Translations under genes and position numbers: made by a program | The notes under the pieces: generated by a model | Seen by the model: only the letters and a program-made list of their open reading frames with translations | Databases searched by the model: none | What the model was told of the DNA's origin: nothing | DNA from: Nitrososphaerota archaeon | GTDB taxonomy: Archaea; Iainarchaeota; Iainarchaeia; Iainarchaeales; VGJJ01 | Direction of reading: 5' to 3' | Length of the DNA stretch: 8,177 nucleotides | Assembly (NCBI GenBank): GCA_020053155.1 | Contig: JAGVNS010000028.1 | Span: forward strand, 1 to 8,177 | Shown here: positions 5,247-8,177 of the stretch, piece by piece | Numbering within the stretch: position 1 is the stretch's first letter | Layout of the letters: each line of letters begins with the position of its first letter

Positions 5247-5948
5247 TTAATCCAGCAGCCCATTTTCCCTAAAACTGAATTTTTCCTTCTTGGTCACTAT
5301 CCAATGGTCCAGAAATTCAATATCGACCCAGGCACAGGCTTCCATCAGTTGTTTGGTCAACAGCAAGTCCTGGGGGCTGGGTTGAACGTCTTGGGAAGGA
5401 TGGTTGTGCACCACCCCCACGCGCCCCGCTTTTCTGGATATGGCCGCATGCAGAACGTCCTTGGGATCCACGACTACTTGGTACCGTGAACCCTTGGAAA
5501 GGGCAATGGGAAATCCAATGCAGCGATTGCGCAAATCCAATGGAATGACAAAAAAAGTTTCACGGTCCATGGAGGAGAGGGACTGCATGACCTGCACCAG
5601 CGCCTCCTCCAGCGTTTTGGGAGTGCGGAAACACTCTCGTGCGCGAAAACCCGTTTCCAGAGCCGCCAAGAGCGTAAGGGCCTGCACTTTCCCCAATCCA
5701 TTAAGGGTCAATGCCTCTATTTCGCACTGGCGGAGTTCCTCCAATGAACCATCAACATGGCGCAAGAGCGATTGACTCATCTCCAAGGCGCTCATTCCCT
5801 TCCTCCCGCACCGAATGAGGATGGCAATTAGTTCGGCATCCGAAAGGAACCCCACGCCATGACGAAATCCCCTTTCCCGCGGACGGATGGATTCGGGCAA
5901 ATCGTGAATGCGCACGGGGTTGAAACAAGCGAAACGATTGAAAAACAC
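5247..5948 (-). CDS. radC: RadC-family JAMM-domain protein
   Basis: Numbered from the GTG at 5948 (233 residues), the N-terminal part begins RIHDLPESIRPRERG (13-27), then a helix-hairpin-helix region with LSDAELIAILIRCG and LNGLGKVQALTLLAALETG. The C-terminal JAMM domain keeps all expected metal-site residues: Glu130 (RETFFVIPLD), His181, His183, Ser191 and Asp194 in HNHPSQDVQPSPQD. The usual HNHPSG has Gln for Gly. RadC was once linked to DNA repair, but its biochemical role is unproven; the JAMM fold suggests a metal-dependent hydrolase. The start is unsettled. GTG 5948 fits a leaderless transcript from the TATA box at 5974-5980, GTG 5915 gives the most family-like N-terminus, and ATG 6005 would overlap the start codon of the divergent gene. 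No Shine-Dalgarno site supports any of them. Confidence 0.88.
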   Translation of the reverse strand: MFFNRFACFNPVRIHDLPESIRPRERGFRHGVGFLSDAELIAILIRCGRKGMSALEMSQSLLRHVDGSLEELRQCEIEALTLNGLGKVQALTLLAALETGFRARECFRTPKTLEEALVQVMQSLSSMDRETFFVIPLDLRNRCIGFPIALSKGSRYQVVVDPKDVLHAAISRKAGRVGVVHNHPSQDVQPSPQDLLLTKQLMEACAWVDIEFLDHWIVTKKEKFSFRENGLLD

Positions 5949-5973
5949 AGCGAAAATTTTTGGATAACCAACC

Positions 5974-5980
5974 TTAAATA
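5974..5980. promoter_or_regulatory. Shared TATA-like box for radC and the DsbA-like gene
   Basis: TTAAATA on the plus strand is centred 27 bases before the ATG at 6004. The same bases read TATTTAA on the minus strand and are centred 29 bases before the GTG at 5948. One box could therefore place two divergent leaderless transcripts. Inferred from spacing only. Confidence 0.5.
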
Positions 5981-6003
5981 GGGGTTTTTCGTTCCTATCA
6001 TTC

Positions 6004-6744
6004 ATGGAATCAAAACAAGGAAAGATGGAAAAATCCCTCAAAATCACAGCCTACTTCGATTTCATGTGCCCCTGGTCGTATCTTGCCAAAGCGCGAGTGA
6101 AGCGGGCGCTTGCCCGTACGGGTATTTCCCATTTGATTGAATGGATTCCCTTCGAATTATACGCTGGAAACCATGAACATCGCGTGGAGCGAAAGACCAT
6201 CCATGGGCACGACACGCTGTCAGATGTGTACACGGACCTGCACGAATTGGGAGCACGGGAACGCCTCATCATCCGCCACCCGCGCTATGAAGGCAGTTCA
6301 CATCGTGCGCTCACGGGATATTTGTACGCGCGCAAAGAAGGGGCGGGGGAAAAATATTTGGACGAATTGTTTGAACAAACGTTCGAACACGTGAATGACA
6401 TTTCCTCCCTCGCCGTGCTCAGCCGGGTTGCCGTAAAAATGGGCTTTGACGTTTCCTCATTCATCGCGTTCATCGAAAACCCCAACCACCAAGCGCATGT
6501 TACCGAACTCACACATCGCGCCAAACAGAATGGAGTGAAAGGGCTTCCATCTTACCGCGTGAACGGCCTCCCGGTAGTAGGGGCGCTGCCCGTCAACGAA
6601 TGGGTTTCCCTTTTCGAAACGCTTCGCGCGCATAAAGTGCCCATGATGACGGTTCCCGCACCCGCTCGTCCCATTCCCCCCAAACAAAAAAAACACGTTT
6701 CAACCCCCGCACCCAAAAAGCCAAAATTAACCCCCATTAAATAA
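6004..6744 (+). CDS. DsbA/FrnE-like thioredoxin-fold protein, single active-site cysteine
   Basis: This 246-residue protein follows the DSBA-like thioredoxin-fold pattern (FrnE and 2-hydroxychromene-2-carboxylate isomerase group). Strand ITAYFDF runs straight into CPWSYLAKARV, with Cys22 at the position of the first catalytic Cys. A helical insert follows (about 60-175), then GVKGLPSYRVNG with cis-Pro182 and PVVGALP. The motif is CPWS rather than CPWC, so only a monothiol or glutathione-type reaction is likely, not dithiol oxidation; the isomerase branch has a similar S/C-P-x-S-Y-L site. No signal peptide is present, so it is probably cytoplasmic. Residues 213-246 are a Pro/Lys-rich, probably disordered tail (PAPARPIPPKQKK and repeats of it), unusual for the family. 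The ATG at 6004 has leaderless promoter spacing; the ATG at 6025 is an alternative. The substrate is unknown. Confidence 0.82.
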   Translation: MESKQGKMEKSLKITAYFDFMCPWSYLAKARVKRALARTGISHLIEWIPFELYAGNHEHRVERKTIHGHDTLSDVYTDLHELGARERLIIRHPRYEGSSHRALTGYLYARKEGAGEKYLDELFEQTFEHVNDISSLAVLSRVAVKMGFDVSSFIAFIENPNHQAHVTELTHRAKQNGVKGLPSYRVNGLPVVGALPVNEWVSLFETLRAHKVPMMTVPAPARPIPPKQKKHVSTPAPKKPKLTPIK

Positions 6745-6783
6745 CCAAAAAACGTTCCCCAAAACGGCGAAAGAGTTGATTGG

Positions 6784-6790
6784 TTTATAT
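6784..6790 (+). promoter_or_regulatory. TATA box of the DEAD-box helicase gene
   Basis: TTTATAT is centred 26 bases before the ATG at 6813, the best leaderless-type match in the window. It argues against the upstream in-frame TTG at 6780, which lies before the box. Confidence 0.6.
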
Positions 6791-6812
6791 TACGGCCTTT
6801 TCCACTATTTGT

Positions 6813-7988
6813 ATGAAATCCCCCAAAGAAAAAGAAAAATCAAACGAGACGCTTCCTGCAGAAGCGGTCGAAAGTTCCATTCCTTTCAGCGAATTCGGCC
6901 TTTCCCCCGCGCTCTTGCACGGGCTGAACGAGAACAAATACGTTCACGCGACCCCCATCCAAGAGAAAAGCATCCCCCTCATCCTGGCAGGAAAAGACAT
7001 GCTGGGGCAAGCCAAAACGGGGACGGGGAAAACCGCCGCATTCGGAATACCCATTCTGGCCCATACGAACCCTGCCATTCACTCTCCGCAAGCCCTCATC
7101 ATTGTTCCCACGCGCGAGCTTTGCCTGCAAGTGCGGGATGAAATAGAAAACATTGGGAAACACACCCACACTAACATTGTGGCCGTGTTTGGGGGAGCCA
7201 GTTTGAATTTGCAAGCGCAAGCATTGGACCGGGGACCCCAACTCATTGTGGGAACACCCGGAAGGTTAATGGATTTCATGCGCCAGGGAAAACTAAACTT
7301 TTCAAAACTCAAAACGGTAGTGTTGGATGAGGCGGATAAGATGTTGGACATGGGATTCAAGGAAGACATCGACGAAATACTTTCCCAGCTTCCCTCCGCG
7401 CGGCAAACCTTGCTCTTTTCAGCTACCATGCCGAGCGCGATTAAACAATTAGCCAAAAAACACCAAAAAAATCCCGTAGAAATAAATTTGAGCGAGGACA
7501 CGCTGACAGTGGAGGGGATTACGCAGTACTATTTGAATGTGGACCCCCGGCAACGCGTGACCATGCTGTTGGGATTGGTGAAGCACTTCAAAATACAAAA
7601 AGGAATCGTTTTTTGCTCAACGAAACGCACGGTGGATTGGCTTGAAACCCAATTATACAAGCGCGGAATGAAAGTCGCCAAAATTCATGGAGACATGCCC
7701 CAAGCAAAACGTCAGCATTACTTGCACGCATTCGAAAAAGGAGAATACCCCCTCCTCTTAGCCACGAATGTCGCGGCACGGGGAATCCATATTGCAGATA
7801 TTTCCCACGTGATTAATTTTGACTTTCCTGATGAATACGAAACATATGTCCACCGTATTGGGAGGACCGCGCGACAAGGAAAGAAGGGAATGGCCATCAC
7901 GTTTGTTACCAGTGTCTCTCAAGTTCAACACCTGCGCGAACTGGAACAACTGATGAACGCCAAAGTACACGAATTAAAGGCGAAATAA
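6813..7988 (+). CDS. DEAD-box ATP-dependent RNA helicase
   Basis: The 391-residue protein is the minimal two-domain DEAD-box core with every motif present. Numbered from the ATG at 6813, these are the upstream Phe (about 25) and Q motif with Gln50, Walker A AKTGTGKT (67-74), PTREL (99-103), GG and TPGR (127-128, 148-151), DEAD (172-175), SAT (203-205), the domain-two motif VFCSTKR (266-272), LATNVAARGIH and HRIGRTARQG (347-356). Such proteins use ATP to open short RNA duplexes and remodel ribonucleoproteins in ribosome assembly, RNA decay or cold growth. There is no C-terminal RNA-binding extension, so specificity must come from partners. A short Lys/Glu-rich lead (1-20) precedes the core. 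The start follows from the TATA spacing. It appears to be a single-gene unit, with 68 bases between the previous stop and its ATG. Confidence 0.95.
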   Translation: MKSPKEKEKSNETLPAEAVESSIPFSEFGLSPALLHGLNENKYVHATPIQEKSIPLILAGKDMLGQAKTGTGKTAAFGIPILAHTNPAIHSPQALIIVPTRELCLQVRDEIENIGKHTHTNIVAVFGGASLNLQAQALDRGPQLIVGTPGRLMDFMRQGKLNFSKLKTVVLDEADKMLDMGFKEDIDEILSQLPSARQTLLFSATMPSAIKQLAKKHQKNPVEINLSEDTLTVEGITQYYLNVDPRQRVTMLLGLVKHFKIQKGIVFCSTKRTVDWLETQLYKRGMKVAKIHGDMPQAKRQHYLHAFEKGEYPLLLATNVAARGIHIADISHVINFDFPDEYETYVHRIGRTARQGKKGMAITFVTSVSQVQHLRELEQLMNAKVHELKAK

Positions 7989-7993
7989 CTGCC

Positions 7994-8003
7994 ATATTTT
8001 TAT
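7994..8003 (+). promoter_or_regulatory. TATA-like box of the creatininase-family gene
   Basis: ATATTTTTAT is centred about 28 bases before the ATG at 8027, fitting a leaderless start. Its T-run could also help end the helicase transcript just upstream. Confidence 0.45.
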
Positions 8004-8026
8004 GGAAAGAAAGCAGCGCCTATATA

Positions 8027-8177
8027 ATGTATCTGGAAGAACAACGAATTGAAGATATTTCTCAATTCCTTAAACGAAGCAAAACACTCATCGTACCATT
8101 TGGTTCAATCGAAGCCCATGGTCTGCACTTACCAATTGGAACGGATACTTTTATTCTTCAAAAGTTTTTGGAAAAGA
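8027..8177 (+). CDS. Creatininase-family amidohydrolase, N-terminus (cut by right edge)
   Basis: The frame from the ATG at 8027 is open to the window end and gives about 50 residues. It contains LIVPFGSIEAHGLHLPIGTD (21-40), the hallmark N-terminal metal-binding motif of the creatininase family. Glu29, His31 and Asp40 have the spacing of the ligands Glu34, His36 and Asp45 in Pseudomonas creatininase. Archaeal members include the formamide hydrolase ArfB of flavin and F420 biosynthesis, while others act on creatinine or on peptide substrates, so a specific reaction cannot be given from this fragment. The remaining ligands expected downstream lie outside the window. Its codons are more AT-rich than those of the helicase before it. 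Confidence 0.85.
   Translation, partial: MYLEEQRIEDISQFLKRSKTLIVPFGSIEAHGLHLPIGTDTFILQKFLEK

Noticed and set aside
6780..6812. Longer helicase form starting at TTG 6780
   Set aside because: The TATA box at 6784-6790 lies within it, so the transcript would start after that codon.
1..8177. tRNA, rRNA, CRISPR array, insertion sequence or attachment site
   Set aside because: No cloverleaf-like tract, no regularly spaced short repeats, no transposase or integrase frame and no flanking direct repeats were visible on either strand.

Overview
The window looks archaeal. It carries a stand-alone TRAM-domain protein with an acidic tail, a DUF4013-type membrane protein, a RelE-type toxin with a short archaeal-style antitoxin, and a surface protein ending in one C-terminal membrane helix with a basic tail. 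Many start codons have a TATA-like box 25-29 bases upstream and no Shine-Dalgarno sequence, which is the leaderless arrangement common in archaea. Only the TRAM and DUF4013 genes have a clear GGAGG. Base composition is mixed, with many runs of C and G. The lineage cannot be fixed from this sequence; a DPANN or euryarchaeal genome is a reasonable guess.

Layout: (1) 1-580, the C-terminal end of a surface protein whose reading frame is open at the left edge, followed by a hairpin plus T-tract. (2) 578-1081, a minus-strand toxin-antitoxin pair that is more AT-rich than its surroundings. (3) 1082-1356, a T-rich gap with possible promoter elements. (4) 1357-1729, the TRAM gene and a strong hairpin terminator. 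(5) 1736-2479, the DUF4013-like membrane protein on the minus strand. (6) 2538-2547, a palindromic TATA box between divergent genes. (7) 2612-3139, a Nudix hydrolase. (8) 3155-5242, a large cysteine-containing lipoprotein made of two interleaved repeat families. (9) 5247-5948, a RadC-family JAMM protein on the minus strand. (10) 6004-6744, a DsbA/FrnE-like protein that diverges from it, apparently from a shared TATA box. (11) 6813-7988, a complete minimal DEAD-box RNA helicase. (12) 8027 to the right edge, the N-terminus of a creatininase-family amidohydrolase.

The genes do not form one pathway. They are mostly single-gene transcription units handling RNA (TRAM, DEAD-box), nucleotide clean-up (Nudix), DNA repair or signalling (RadC), thiol chemistry (DsbA-like) and the cell envelope (surface protein, DUF4013, lipoprotein). 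The least described item is the lipoprotein. Four copies of a unit of about 90 residues with a W...EWL...C...GF pattern alternate with two copies of a four-cysteine, Ig-like unit. The two Ig-like copies share stretches that are identical at the DNA level.
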